Shown here piece after piece: positions 38,301-46,953 of a stretch of DNA of 64,000 nt (position 1 is its first letter; every line of letters begins with the position of its first letter). The stretch spans positions 6,324,001 to 6,388,000 of the forward strand of contig OZ244175.1 of assembly GCA_965216535.1 (NCBI GenBank), given 5' to 3'. A program made the translations under genes and the position numbers. Below the pieces are notes generated by a model. It was not told the DNA's origin. It ran no database searches and worked only from the letters and a program-made list of their open reading frames with translations. This DNA is from Hoeflea_A sp965216535 (GTDB lineage: Bacteria > Pseudomonadota > Alphaproteobacteria > Rhizobiales > Rhizobiaceae).

Positions 38301-38348
38301 TGGGTTTCTCCTTTTTCGTTGAGTGTCCCGGGAGCGGGAACAACAGGA

Positions 38349-38376
38349 GAAACGGAGGTCCGCGAAAAAAGTTTCA
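38349..38376 (-). promoter_or_regulatory. ECF-type promoter of the fasciclin gene
   Basis: On the minus strand TGAAAC, a 16-bp spacer starting TTTTTTCG, then CGTTTC; the -10 ends 49 bp before the fasciclin ATG. The same arrangement precedes the cytochrome b561-type gene at 39622. An AAC-containing -35 and a CGT-containing -10 are usual for ECF sigma factors. Confidence 0.65.
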
Positions 38377-38382
38377 GGCAGA

Positions 38383-39024
38383 TCAGATTTTTTTCAATTC
38401 GCCTGCCGCGACCACCGGTCCGGTCGGTGCGCCGGTCGGCGATCCGCCGGGTGGTTCGAGGCTGACGGCAAGCACGGCACCCGCTGCGAGATCGAGCCCG
38501 CTCAGGGCAATCTGCGAGCCATCGAGCAGGCCGACGGAGCGCGGCGGGTTGTCACCTTCGATCAACCACAGTTCCAGAACCCGGTCGGCGGGGACATCTC
38601 CCGACGCCCTATCAACCTCGATTGCCTCATCGGTGACCCGGGCATTGAACGCAAAGCCGCTATCGGTGCTTTGAAGTGTCGCCGTCAAAATCGGCTGGTC
38701 ACCTGCCGGATAGACCAGGAAGACAAGCAACGCCAGACAGGCGACCACAAGTCCGCCGCCGAGCACAAGCCACCAGTTACGACTGCCCGCTGGTTGGGGA
38801 AACAGTTCGGCATCGATGGCGGATTTGACTCGCGGTGGTGGTGCCGCCTCGTCAAAACCTTCGTTAAGGCCGGAAAGACGTTCCTCCCAGTCTGCGACCA
38901 GGCGCGCGAATACGGCGTCGCGCTCAATGCGCGCCGCCACGGCACGTCGCTCTTCACCGTCCAGCGCGCCGAGCGCATATTCGGCGGCCAGGTCGTCGTC
39001 GCTCCTGTGGTCGTCGTCGCTCAT
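38383..39024 (-). CDS. anti-sigma factor, RskA-like
   Basis: Membrane anti-sigma factor of 213 aa. The N-terminal anti-sigma domain (DLAAEYALGALDGEERRAVAARIERD) lacks the zinc-binding HxxxCxxC motif; one TM helix lies at about 83-104 (WWLVLGGGLVVACLALLVFLVY) and a C-terminal RskA domain in the periplasm (ELWLIEGDNPPRSVGLLDG). It overlaps the sigma gene by 4 bp, so it is made with and holds that sigma factor. Release is probably by regulated proteolysis. Confidence 0.9.
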   Translation of the reverse strand: MSDDDHRSDDDLAAEYALGALDGEERRAVAARIERDAVFARLVADWEERLSGLNEGFDEAAPPPRVKSAIDAELFPQPAGSRNWWLVLGGGLVVACLALLVFLVYPAGDQPILTATLQSTDSGFAFNARVTDEAIEVDRASGDVPADRVLELWLIEGDNPPRSVGLLDGSQIALSGLDLAAGAVLAVSLEPPGGSPTGAPTGPVVAAGELKKI

Positions 39025-39563
39025 TCTTCCAGACAGGCCTTCAGTTTCTGTAGGCTCCGGCGGAGCCAGGTTCGCATTGTGTTGAGCGGCACCGCAAAGC
39101 GTTCGGCCAGCTCCTTGTATTCATAGCCCTCCAGGTAGGCGGCGCGCACCGCTTCCGCCTTGTCTGCTTCCAGCCGGTCAAGACACGTGTCGATCCGTGC
39201 CTTCTGGCCGCTGCCGATCGCCCGCGCCTCCGGGTCGGGTGCCGCATCCCGCACGTCCGCCGCCGCCTCGATCGGTGCCGTCGCCGGCACGCGCTTGCGC
39301 AACCGGTCGATCGCATGGTTGCGGGCAATGGCGATCAGCCACGACATCGGACTGGCGCCGGTCGCAGCAAAGCGATCGGCCTTTTGCCAGATCCGGACAT
39401 AGACCTCCTGCAGCGCGTCTTCCGCCTCGCCCCGGTCCTTCAAGATACGCAGAAGCACACCGAAAAGTTTCGCCGACGTGCGTTCATACAGCCAGTCGAA
39501 GGCGGCCCGGTCGCGCAGTGCGATCCGTCCTATTGCCTCTGCGATGTCGGTCGGAACGGGCAA
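39021..39563 (-). CDS. ECF RNA polymerase sigma factor
   Basis: ECF sigma of 180 aa. Region 2 is FDWLYERTSAKLFGVLLRILKDRGEAEDALQEVYVRIWQKADRF; region 4 is RAAYLEGYEYKELAERFAVPLNTMRTWLRRSLQKL. The start is a TTG at 39563 with AAGGGA 8 bp upstream; no ATG is available before region 2. Paired with the RskA-like anti-sigma, it probably transcribes the fasciclin gene and the b561/molybdopterin operon through the shared promoter pattern. Confidence 0.93.
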   Translation of the reverse strand: MPVPTDIAEAIGRIALRDRAAFDWLYERTSAKLFGVLLRILKDRGEAEDALQEVYVRIWQKADRFAATGASPMSWLIAIARNHAIDRLRKRVPATAPIEAAADVRDAAPDPEARAIGSGQKARIDTCLDRLEADKAEAVRAAYLEGYEYKELAERFAVPLNTMRTWLRRSLQKLKACLEE

Positions 39564-39621
39564 GTGCGCAATCCCTTTCGCGCAAAATCAGATCGGATCG
39601 CGAGGAAATTTGCAAGCGGGC

Positions 39622-39650
39622 TGAAACTTTTTCGACGCGTCTGCCGTTGC
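39622..39650 (+). promoter_or_regulatory. ECF-type promoter of the cytochrome b561/molybdopterin operon
   Basis: TGAAAC, a 17-bp spacer starting TTTTTCG, then CGTTGC; the -10 ends 31 bp before the ATG at 39681. Nearly identical to the fasciclin promoter on the other side of the sigma/anti-sigma pair. Assignment to that sigma factor is inferred. Confidence 0.65.
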
Positions 39651-39680
39651 TCCCTGACAACAACCTTCAAGGAGACCACC

Positions 39681-40403
39681 ATGCCGCCCGCCAAACCGAC
39701 CGGCACCCTGATCTACCGCCAGACCGCGTGGACGCGCGGCACCCACTGGAGCTGGGCGATCTGCCTGTTCTTCCTGGCGTTGACAGGCCTGCAGATCTTC
39801 AATGCCCACCCGGTTCTCTATCTCGGCGACGAGTCGGGCTTTGCCTATGACAACGCCATTCTCAGCCTTGGTACGGACGGTGAACCCGCTTTCCCGGCCT
39901 GGGCCACCATCCCGTCGCAACAGGATCTGGCGACGGGTCGGGTCATCCATTTCTTCTTCGCCTGGATCTTCGTCGCCACGCTGTTCGTCTGGCTGGCGGC
40001 GGCGGTGCTGACGCGGCATCTGTCGCGCGACATCCTGCCCGTGTCGCGCGACATGATGCGGCTCGGCCGCGACGTCGCTGATCACCTGCGGTTTCGCTTT
40101 CATCACGGACGCTCCTATGGGCCGCTGCAAAAACTATCCTATGCGGCCGTTCTGATCGTGCTGTTTCCACTGATGATCGGCACTGGCCTTGCCATGTCGC
40201 CCGGCGCCAACGCGATCGCCCCATGGCTGACGGAAATCTTTGGAGGCCGGCAGACGGCGCGCACGCTGCATTTCGTCGGCATGGTGCTGCTGGCGCTGTT
40301 TTTCGTCGTGCACATGGTGATGATCCTGGCCGCCGGCCCGATCAACGAAATGCGTTCCATTCTGACCGGCTGGTACCGGTGCGATGAAGGAGACGACAAA
40401 TGA
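39681..40403 (+). CDS. cytochrome b561-type membrane subunit
   Basis: Integral membrane protein of about 240 aa with about four TM helices and histidines placed as heme ligands: HWSWAICLFFLALTGLQIFNAHP, RVIHFFFAWIFVATLFVWLAAAV, and TLHFVGMVLLALFFVVHMVMI. It should carry electrons between the quinone pool and the molybdopterin protein encoded next. AAGGAG lies upstream of ATG at 39681. Its stop overlaps the next start by 4 bp. Confidence 0.88.
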   Translation: MPPAKPTGTLIYRQTAWTRGTHWSWAICLFFLALTGLQIFNAHPVLYLGDESGFAYDNAILSLGTDGEPAFPAWATIPSQQDLATGRVIHFFFAWIFVATLFVWLAAAVLTRHLSRDILPVSRDMMRLGRDVADHLRFRFHHGRSYGPLQKLSYAAVLIVLFPLMIGTGLAMSPGANAIAPWLTEIFGGRQTARTLHFVGMVLLALFFVVHMVMILAAGPINEMRSILTGWYRCDEGDDK

Positions 40404-41191
40404 CCAAGCAATTGATCACGCGCCGCGGCCTGCTGCGCGGCGGTGCGCTGGCTGCATCAAGCGTAGCGCTCTCCGGCTGCGACTGGTTCGACGGCCTGAG
40501 CAATCCCGACAACCGGGTACGAAATGTCATGGAAAGCGCCAACCGCCTGACCATGGCTGTTCACCGCGGCTTTCTCGACCGCGATGCGCTGGCCCGCGAA
40601 TACGCCCCTTCCGACATCCGCCAGCCACAGCGCCCCAACGGCGTGACCAATCCGCAGGACGCCGACTACTTGGCCCATGTGGGAAATGGTTTCAGGGACT
40701 ACCGGCTTGAGGTCTTCGGTCTGGTCAACCGACCACTGTCGCTGTCGCTGGACGAAATCACGGCCCTGCCCTCACGCACCCAGATCACCCGCCACGACTG
40801 CGTCGAGGGCTGGAGTTGCATCGCCAAGTGGACCGGCGTGCCGCTCTCCGTTCTGCTCGATCAGATCGGCCCGAAACCGGAGGCCCGCTATGTCCTACTG
40901 CACTGTTTCGACACCATCGAGCGGAGCCTGTCGGGCGCGGTGAAGTATTACGAGACCATCGATTTGATCGACGCCCGCCACCCCCAGACCATCCTCGCCT
41001 ACGGCCTCAACAGCGACCGGTTGCCGGTTCCCAACGGCGCACCGCTCCGCATACGGGTTGAACGCCAGCTTGGCTACAAGATGGCCAAATACATCCGCGC
41101 CATCGAGTTGATCGACGATTTTTCAGGCATCGGCCGCGGCAAGGGCGGCTACTGGGAAGACCGTGGATATGATTGGTATGCGGGGATTTAG
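40400..41191 (+). CDS. Tat-exported molybdopterin oxidoreductase (sulfite-oxidase fold)
   Basis: Molybdopterin-binding protein of 263 aa, oxidoreductase molybdopterin-binding family. The N-terminus has a twin-arginine motif (RRGLLRGGALAASSVALSGC) that also resembles a lipobox, so it may be a Tat-exported lipoprotein. The Mo-ligand cysteine is probably in TRHDCVEGWSCIAKWTGVPLS. It pairs with the b561 subunit as in MsrPQ-like (YedYZ) systems but is shorter and of a different subgroup. The substrate is unknown. Confidence 0.88.
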   Translation: MTKQLITRRGLLRGGALAASSVALSGCDWFDGLSNPDNRVRNVMESANRLTMAVHRGFLDRDALAREYAPSDIRQPQRPNGVTNPQDADYLAHVGNGFRDYRLEVFGLVNRPLSLSLDEITALPSRTQITRHDCVEGWSCIAKWTGVPLSVLLDQIGPKPEARYVLLHCFDTIERSLSGAVKYYETIDLIDARHPQTILAYGLNSDRLPVPNGAPLRIRVERQLGYKMAKYIRAIELIDDFSGIGRGKGGYWEDRGYDWYAGI

Positions 41192-41202
41192 AGGCTAGCC
41201 AA

Positions 41203-41556
41203 TCACGACGGTTCCCGCCTTGTTGCCGCAATGTCAATCGCGACAATTCGGAGAACAGGCCGCTGATCCCATGCGTCCCGGAAGACGAAGACCTTTTGAT
41301 TATCAAAATCCTCATCACCAGCAGCCAGCTGTTGAATTCGCTGCAAATGAAGAGGATCGTCCTCCTGATTCAGCTCGGCGGTCTCCATATTCTCTGCGCT
41401 GATCGATTCATAGGAGATCACGTCGGTGAATGTGATCGTCCAGGCTTTCTCGCGCCAGTCCACGAACTCGACTTCAACCAATCCGGGTCGCGCCACAAGC
41501 GACCGTATGGTTCCGTCGGCGATCGTAGGAAACTCTTGATTGGTGTCGTGAGACAT
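41203..41556 (-). CDS. small protein of unknown function, first of the orphan island
   Basis: Not recognised. About 117 aa, acidic, no signal peptide or TM. Contains a beta-rich start (IRSLVARPGLVEVEFVDWREKAWTITFTDV) and a DDPLHLQRIQQLAAGDEDFDNQKVFVFRDAWDQRPVLRIVA segment. ATG at 41556, with GAGGGA upstream; an ATG at 41559 is adjacent. It lies beside a SUKH gene and a broken duplicate, and its size and composition fit an immunity-type protein, which is inference. Confidence 0.6.
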   Translation of the reverse strand: MSHDTNQEFPTIADGTIRSLVARPGLVEVEFVDWREKAWTITFTDVISYESISAENMETAELNQEDDPLHLQRIQQLAAGDEDFDNQKVFVFRDAWDQRPVLRIVAIDIAATRREPS

Positions 41557-41601
41557 CATTTCCCTCGGCAAATGAAGTTGCTTGGTTACGATTGTCGCCT
41601 G

Positions 41602-41760
41602 CCATCGCGGTACACAGCAACCACCTCGATCGATCCGACGATGACCGCGTTAAAGGCCTCCAGTTCTTCAGCCGGGACCCAGAGCTAACGCAGCTCACGC
41701 GCCCTGTACCCTTATCCAGCACAATTCCGCTGATTCCTTGATATTGGCGTCACATTTGAG
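41602..41760 (-). pseudogene. truncated duplicate of the 42297-42662 gene
   Basis: The segment matches the last about 90 bp of the intact gene (42311-42400) joined directly to that gene's upstream flank (42688-42750); about 290 bp between are missing. The C-terminal coding match (LWVPAEELEAFN..IVGSIEVVAVYRDG) is preceded by an in-frame TAG where the intact copy has GAG. So it is a duplicated copy with an internal deletion and a nonsense change. Confidence 0.8.
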
Positions 41761-41805
41761 GCGACTCGTACCCCTTCAAAAACGACGAACACTTTTCGCA
41801 CTCGG

Positions 41806-42252
41806 TCAAAGCACCGACTCGATTTCGGAAACAAGAAAAGTCCCAAAATCTTCGCCCAATAATGAAACGGTGCCGTCAAGCTCATACCTTAACACGGGAA
41901 ATTCCCCGTCGTCGTTCGCAGCGTTTGAGTCAAGAACGCAAATGGCGCCATCACCTTCATCCGATATCACGATGTAATGCTCTGGGAGACCGGTCTTGCG
42001 GAGTTGCATAGTCAGCCAGATTGCGTCCGGAATACCGCTGCTGTCGAAGTCGTTGCCGATGATCCCGTAGACTTCGAACCCGCCTATGTCTCCGCACCCA
42101 TAGGTTTCCAGAAACTGCCGATACGTCGGCGGAAACTTCATTCCAAGCACCTTCTCGGCCCTGTCGACCAAGCTCGATTCCTTTGGTCCACTAAAGTCGC
42201 CGTGGTTTTCCTCGATTAACCGAAAGGCCTCCCGTAGTTGGCGAACGCCCAT
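41806..42252 (-). CDS. SMI1/KNR4 (SUKH) family protein
   Basis: Soluble protein of 148 aa with the SUKH-1 pattern: VDRAEKVLGMKFPPTYRQFLETYGCGDIGGFEVYGII and PEHYIVISDEGDGAICVLDS. SUKH proteins are common immunity proteins against polymorphic or contact-dependent toxins. No toxin gene is adjacent, so this is an orphan immunity candidate. GAGGG precedes the ATG. Confidence 0.85.
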   Translation of the reverse strand: MGVRQLREAFRLIEENHGDFSGPKESSLVDRAEKVLGMKFPPTYRQFLETYGCGDIGGFEVYGIIGNDFDSSGIPDAIWLTMQLRKTGLPEHYIVISDEGDGAICVLDSNAANDDGEFPVLRYELDGTVSLLGEDFGTFLVSEIESVL

Positions 42253-42296
42253 GCTTTGGCCCTCAAAAATACGTCCGTGTCGACTCTCTACGTCAG

Positions 42297-42662
42297 TTAA
42301 CTGCGCTTTCCATCGCGGTACACAGCAACCACCTCGATCGATCCGACGATGCCCTCATTGAAGGCCTCCAGTTCTTCAGCCGGGACCCAGAGCTCACGCA
42401 GATCCCGCCCGCCAGCCTCCTGTGCCGGATAACGAGCTGCGGTCGGCTCGTCGATCTCGAAACGCGTCACATAGCCGACATTGTCGGGTTCGGGCCGAAC
42501 CGAATTCCAGTCACGCGCTATTTTCTCGGCATAGTCGAAGCTCAAAACCGGATAGAAGATCGGTTGATCAGGCAACCTTGGCGGCCATCTCAGCCACCCG
42601 CTTTGCTCAACCAGATCGAGTTCCGCCTGCCCCGTGGGGCGGTAGAGAATGAGGCCTGCCAT
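42297..42662 (-). CDS. small orphan protein, family often labelled ADP-ribosylation/crystallin J1
   Basis: Protein of 121 aa, MAGLILYRPTGQAELDLVEQSGW at the start and RELWVPAEELEAFNEGIVGSIEVVAVYR near the end. I recognise the pattern from a bacterial family that carries an uninformative ADP-ribosylation/crystallin J1 label; no catalytic residues are evident. GGAG lies 9 bp upstream. A decayed copy lies 540 bp away on the other side of the SUKH gene. May be immunity-type. Confidence 0.7.
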   Translation of the reverse strand: MAGLILYRPTGQAELDLVEQSGWLRWPPRLPDQPIFYPVLSFDYAEKIARDWNSVRPEPDNVGYVTRFEIDEPTAARYPAQEAGGRDLRELWVPAEELEAFNEGIVGSIEVVAVYRDGKRS

Positions 42663-43001
42663 TCAATCTTGCTCCGAACTTCCAACAGCAGCTCACGCGT
42701 CCTGAACCACTTATCCAGCATAACTCTGCTGATACCTTGATATTGGCGTCGCGTTTGAATTCAAGCCAACCTTGGCGCATAAAAAACCACGGCAGCTAAG
42801 CAATCAATCTTGCAACTAGGAGCTGAGCGATGTCGCAATACGCACAATCATGTCGCTTTACACGAGAACTTGCAGTCGCGAAATGAAGAATATGGATTGA
42901 TCTTGCGCGTATTTCTTTGTTGACTGGTCACAAAACAAGAGATTGGCGCGGTCGAGGATGGGACGATCGGACGTCAGGGAGGAACTCAAAAGGGGACTGC
43001 C
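42663..43001. other. intergenic stretch upstream of the phosphorelay operon
   Basis: 339 bp. The left part (42688-42750) is the flank shared with the pseudogene at 41692-41756. A short ORF at 42830-42886 (18 codons, AGGAG upstream) has no recognisable homology. The right part should hold the promoter of the 43002 operon, but I cannot identify -35/-10 elements with confidence. Confidence 0.5.
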
Positions 43002-43760
43002 TTGAAAAACGGATTGAACCGCTTGCTGTTGTCAGCGTTGTTCGCGCTGACTGCCGGACTGGCACAGGCTGCGGATAAGGTCACGATCACGACGCTGGAG
43101 TGGCCACCCTATACGTCTGCCGAATTGCCCAAGGGAGGAGCAACTACCGAGGTCATCCGCCAGGCGTTCGACGCGGCGGGGATTGAAGTGGATGTTGCCA
43201 CCCTGCCCTGGAAACGAGCGATCGCCAAGGCGAAGAACGATGCGACGGCCGTTGCCTATTATCCGGGCTATCATTGTCGGCACGTCGACGGCTTCACGGC
43301 TTCCGAGCCGGTTGGTAACGGACCGCTGGGTTTTGCCGAACATTCCGAATCGCCGGTGACGTGGCAGACACTTGATGAAATCGGCGAACAGAAACTGAAA
43401 GTCGGCACCGTTCTGGGCTACGCCAACACGGACGAGTTCGACGAAAAGGCCGGGACCGGATGGATACGGGCAATACCGGCCAAGGACGACATCACCAACC
43501 TGAAGAAACTGATGCGCCAGCGCATCGATCTGGCAGTGATCGACAAGCTTGTCCTGTCCTATCTCATGGCGACCGAACCATCGCTGTCCGAAGCCGGCGA
43601 CACGTTGAAATTCAACGCAAAACCGCTCGAAGACAAGACACTGTTCCTGTGCTTCAACGATGACGAAACCGGTCGGGCGATGCGCGATCGGTTCAACGAA
43701 GGACTGGCCCGGGTCGATGTCGAGGGCGTGGTGGACTCCTACTTCAAAGAAGAATTCTGA
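43002..43760 (+). CDS. periplasmic binding protein (family 3), relay input candidate
   Basis: Exported protein of 252 aa with a signal peptide (about residues 5-23, ending GLAQA) and an SBP_bac_3-like domain: VTITTLEWPPYTSAELPKGGATTEVIRQAFDAAGIEVDVATLPWKRAIAKAKN. The start is a TTG at 43002 behind AAAGGGG. It overlaps the hybrid kinase gene by 1 base and there are no ABC genes, so it is more likely a sensor-type binding protein that reports to the kinase than a transport receptor. The ligand is unknown. Confidence 0.85.
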   Translation: MKNGLNRLLLSALFALTAGLAQAADKVTITTLEWPPYTSAELPKGGATTEVIRQAFDAAGIEVDVATLPWKRAIAKAKNDATAVAYYPGYHCRHVDGFTASEPVGNGPLGFAEHSESPVTWQTLDEIGEQKLKVGTVLGYANTDEFDEKAGTGWIRAIPAKDDITNLKKLMRQRIDLAVIDKLVLSYLMATEPSLSEAGDTLKFNAKPLEDKTLFLCFNDDETGRAMRDRFNEGLARVDVEGVVDSYFKEEF

Positions 43761-46597
43761 TGGCTTCCGGTGCTGAACCGGAAGTGTCGTCCAATCCGAG
43801 CGCCAGTCGCTCGGATCGTCGCCGAGGCCCTTTTCGCGTGCGTTCGGTTCAAGGCAAGTTCCTCGCCTACATGGTCCCGCTGGTGCTGGTGTCGACCATT
43901 GTGGTTTTTGGTCTTTTCGAATGGAACGCCCGCCGCTCGGCTGAAGAACAACTGCGGGTAAAGCTGGACAAGCTGGTCGAAATCCAGAGTTCCGTTGTGG
44001 CTGAGTCGCTGTGGAATGTCGCCGACGAACAGATCAAGCTGATCCTCGCTGCCCTTCTGACCGACCCTGACGTGGTATCCGCGGCCGTTCTCGATGAGCG
44101 CGATCTCGTTGTTGCAGAAGCCGGTGACGCCGGGCTTCTCGATTCCACCGATTACTCGGCCAGTCGTGACATCATCTATGACAATGGCGACCAGAAACTG
44201 CGCATCGGGCTGCTGAAGATCACCCTGACCGACAAGCGCCTGACGACGCTTGCCAGCGAACGGCTGGTCCTGGCGGTGGTGCTGGCCGGCATCCTCCTGC
44301 TGGCTGTCGTTGCGGCCACGCTTGCCGCCAACCGGCGGACCATCGGCCGACCGCTGGGCCTTTTGCTCGACTCGATCAATCGCGCTCAAAATGACGGCCC
44401 CCGTAAGCCCGTCGATTGGGACAGCGACGACGAAATAGGCCGGGTCGTGTCCGCATTCAACGACATGCAACAGCGTCAGGACGCCTACGAGTCGCAATTG
44501 CGAGCGGCCAATGACGAACTGGAAAACCGGGTGCGTGAGCGCACCGCCAAGCTGGCGGGCGCTGAAGCCAAGGCGCAGGAAGCGCGCAACCAGTTGACGG
44601 ATGCCATCGAGAGCATCTCCGAAGGTTTTGCCTTGTTCGACCGGGACGACGCACTCGTCGTCGCCAATGCCCGCTATCGCGAAATCATGCTGGGCAGTAC
44701 GGATGCTGAACTGGACCCGGGCTCGTCCTACACCGAGATCGTGCGCCAAGCGGCGTCCTCGGGACGCTTCCCAAAGGCCTTCGATGACGCGGAAGCCTGG
44801 ATCGAGCGTCAGATCACCCGCCATCGAACCGCATCCGAACCGTTTATCCAGGAGATCGAAGGCGACCACTGGCAGCAGATCAGCAACCGTCGAACGGATC
44901 AGGGCGGAACTGTGGCGGTGCATTCGGACATCACAGAGATCAAGCGGATTTCGGATGAGCTGAAGCGCGCCAAAGATGCAGCTGAGGCGGCCAACGAGGC
45001 GAAGAGCGCCTTCCTGGCCACAATGAGCCACGAGATTCGCACGCCACTCAATGGCATCATCGGCATGAGCACTTTGCTCAACGGCACCGAGCTTGATCCG
45101 GAGCAGAGGGATTTCTCCACAACGATCGCCACAGCGGCCGATACACTGCTGACCATCATCAATGACATCCTCGATTTCTCCAAGGTCGAGGCGGGCGCGC
45201 TGGAACTCGAGCGCACACCGATGGATCTGGCGGAAACCATCGAAACCTCGGTGGAGCTGGTCGGTGGGAAGGCCGCAGAAAAGGGCATTGAGCTCGCCTG
45301 CCGGATCAATCCGGATGTTCCCGCCGCGCTGATCGGCGATCCGGTTCGACTGAAGCAGATCCTGATGAACCTGCTCAACAACGCGGTCAAATTCACTGAA
45401 CAGGGTGAGGTCGTCCTGACGGTTTCGACCATGATTGCCGATGCCGCCGATGCGGTCGGGACCAACACGCTGCTGCGCTTTTCGGTTCGCGACACCGGCA
45501 TCGGCATTCCGGAAGACCGGATGGACCGGCTGTTCAAATCCTTCAGCCAGGTCGATGCGTCGACCACGCGACGCTATGGCGGAACCGGACTGGGGCTGGT
45601 GATCACCAAACGCCTGGTCGAACTGATGGGTGGGGAAATCGGGGTGGAAAGCGAGCTCGGTCGCGGTACCACTTTCACCTTCACCCTCCCCGGTGAGGTG
45701 GCGCGCCTGCCGGACCGCAAATCCCACGATCACCAGCTTTCGCTGGTCAAGGACAAGCGAATCCTCATCGTCGACGACAACCGCACCAATCGTCTGATCC
45801 TCAGCGAAAAGCTGCGCGGCTGGGAGCTCCGGCCCAAGGCTGCTGCCCTGCCCTCCGAAGCGCTGGAATGGATTCGCGCCGGCGAAACCTTCGACACCTT
45901 CATCCTTGACTACAAGATGCCGGAGATGAACGGCTTCGAACTGACCCGGGAATTGCGCTCGATGCTGGGCGAGTCCGTACCGCCCATCATACTGTTCAGT
46001 TCGACTTCGCCCGTTGACAGCGACTTCCGCGAGGCAACTATTGAAATCGGCTATTCGTCGGTGCTGACAAAGCCGGCACGCTCGGCGCAACTGCTGACCG
46101 CTCTCGTTAACGCGGTCGCACCACAGGAGGCCGCAGCGCCCGATCGCGAAGCAGCGCCAGACCTGTCTCAGGACAGCGCCGACCTGCACATTCTTCTCGT
46201 TGATGACAATCTCATCAATCAGAAGGTCGGAAGCAAAATCCTCAAAAGGCTGGGCTACAGCCCCGACGTCGTCGGCAGCGGCGAGGAAGCCATCGAGAGC
46301 TGTCAGTCGGAGGACTACGATGTCGTGCTGATGGACATCGAGATGCCTGATATGGACGGCATTGCCGCAACCCGCCGCATCCGCGACAGCGTTCCGCGCG
46401 AACGCATGCCCTACATCATCGCTCTGACCGCCAACGCCATGGCTTCGGAGAAGGAAACCTATCTGGAATCGGGAATGGACGACTATCTCAGCAAACCCAT
46501 CGACGTCGAGGCGCTGACCGGCAGCCTGGAGGCCGCAGAGGCCTATCGGGCTGATCTCGCCCGCAGTGTAGAGCAAGGCAAAGGGGCAGCCACGTGA
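43760..46597 (+). CDS. hybrid histidine kinase with two receiver domains
   Basis: Membrane kinase of 945 aa. TM1 is at about 35-54 and TM2 at about 167-189, enclosing a periplasmic sensor of about 110 residues. HAMP, a coiled coil and a PAS-like domain (about 280-390) follow. HisKA has FLATMSHEIRTPLNGIIG (His near 424); the HATPase has NLLNNAVKF, DTGIGIPEDR and GGTGLGLVITKRLVELMGG. REC1 (about 670-785) has the phospho-Asp in FILDYKMPEMNG; REC2 (about 810-930) in VVLMDIEMPDMDG. BarA-like layout without an internal HPt; the HPt is supplied by the next gene, which overlaps by 4 bp. Confidence 0.94.
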   Translation: MASGAEPEVSSNPSASRSDRRRGPFRVRSVQGKFLAYMVPLVLVSTIVVFGLFEWNARRSAEEQLRVKLDKLVEIQSSVVAESLWNVADEQIKLILAALLTDPDVVSAAVLDERDLVVAEAGDAGLLDSTDYSASRDIIYDNGDQKLRIGLLKITLTDKRLTTLASERLVLAVVLAGILLLAVVAATLAANRRTIGRPLGLLLDSINRAQNDGPRKPVDWDSDDEIGRVVSAFNDMQQRQDAYESQLRAANDELENRVRERTAKLAGAEAKAQEARNQLTDAIESISEGFALFDRDDALVVANARYREIMLGSTDAELDPGSSYTEIVRQAASSGRFPKAFDDAEAWIERQITRHRTASEPFIQEIEGDHWQQISNRRTDQGGTVAVHSDITEIKRISDELKRAKDAAEAANEAKSAFLATMSHEIRTPLNGIIGMSTLLNGTELDPEQRDFSTTIATAADTLLTIINDILDFSKVEAGALELERTPMDLAETIETSVELVGGKAAEKGIELACRINPDVPAALIGDPVRLKQILMNLLNNAVKFTEQGEVVLTVSTMIADAADAVGTNTLLRFSVRDTGIGIPEDRMDRLFKSFSQVDASTTRRYGGTGLGLVITKRLVELMGGEIGVESELGRGTTFTFTLPGEVARLPDRKSHDHQLSLVKDKRILIVDDNRTNRLILSEKLRGWELRPKAAALPSEALEWIRAGETFDTFILDYKMPEMNGFELTRELRSMLGESVPPIILFSSTSPVDSDFREATIEIGYSSVLTKPARSAQLLTALVNAVAPQEAAAPDREAAPDLSQDSADLHILLVDDNLINQKVGSKILKRLGYSPDVVGSGEEAIESCQSEDYDVVLMDIEMPDMDGIAATRRIRDSVPRERMPYIIALTANAMASEKETYLESGMDDYLSKPIDVEALTGSLEAAEAYRADLARSVEQGKGAAT

Positions 46598-46953
46598 CAG
46601 TTGACGTGATCGACATGAACGCCCTGAAGAGACTGCTCGACGTGATCGGCGGCGACCCCGAGGACCTGCAGGACCTGATCGACGAATTCGAGAGTACCAC
46701 GCCGGAAATCTTGCAGGAGATTCAGACCGCGGGAGCGAATGCGGACTGGTCGGCGTTGCGCATTTCGACGCATAGTCTCAAATCCAGCTGCCGCGACTTC
46801 GGAGCGATTGAACTGGCAAAGCTGTGTGAAGAGCTGGAGCATCAGTGCAGATCGGAAGCGGTCGTTGACGCTGATGCACAGATCACACAGATCAGTTCCG
46901 CGCTCACTGCTGCCCGCCAAGCCTTGAGCGCCGTTCAGGTGGCTGATGTTTGA
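46594..46953 (+). CDS. histidine phosphotransfer (HPt) protein
   Basis: Small helical protein of 119 aa with one HPt domain. The phospho-His lies in ISTHSLKSSCRDFGAIELAKLCEELE (near residue 60). Start GTG at 46594 overlaps the kinase stop (GTGA). It should pass phosphate from the hybrid kinase receivers to the receiver domain of the downstream transporter, whose gene starts 8 bp before this one ends. Confidence 0.92.
   Translation: MTVDVIDMNALKRLLDVIGGDPEDLQDLIDEFESTTPEILQEIQTAGANADWSALRISTHSLKSSCRDFGAIELAKLCEELEHQCRSEAVVDADAQITQISSALTAARQALSAVQVADV

Noticed and set aside
38349..39650. A third ECF promoter for the sigma gene itself
   Set aside because: No TGAAAC-N16/17-CGTTNC arrangement was found on the minus strand upstream of 39563, so autoregulation is not claimed.
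42830..42886. 18-codon ORF with AGGAG upstream of the relay operon
   Set aside because: Too short to support as a gene without conservation data; mentioned only in the description of the intergenic stretch.
43739..46576. 945-codon open frame on the minus strand opposite the hybrid kinase
   Set aside because: Shadow of a GC-rich gene. The plus-strand frame has complete kinase, HATPase and receiver motifs; the minus translation shows no domain and no start signals.
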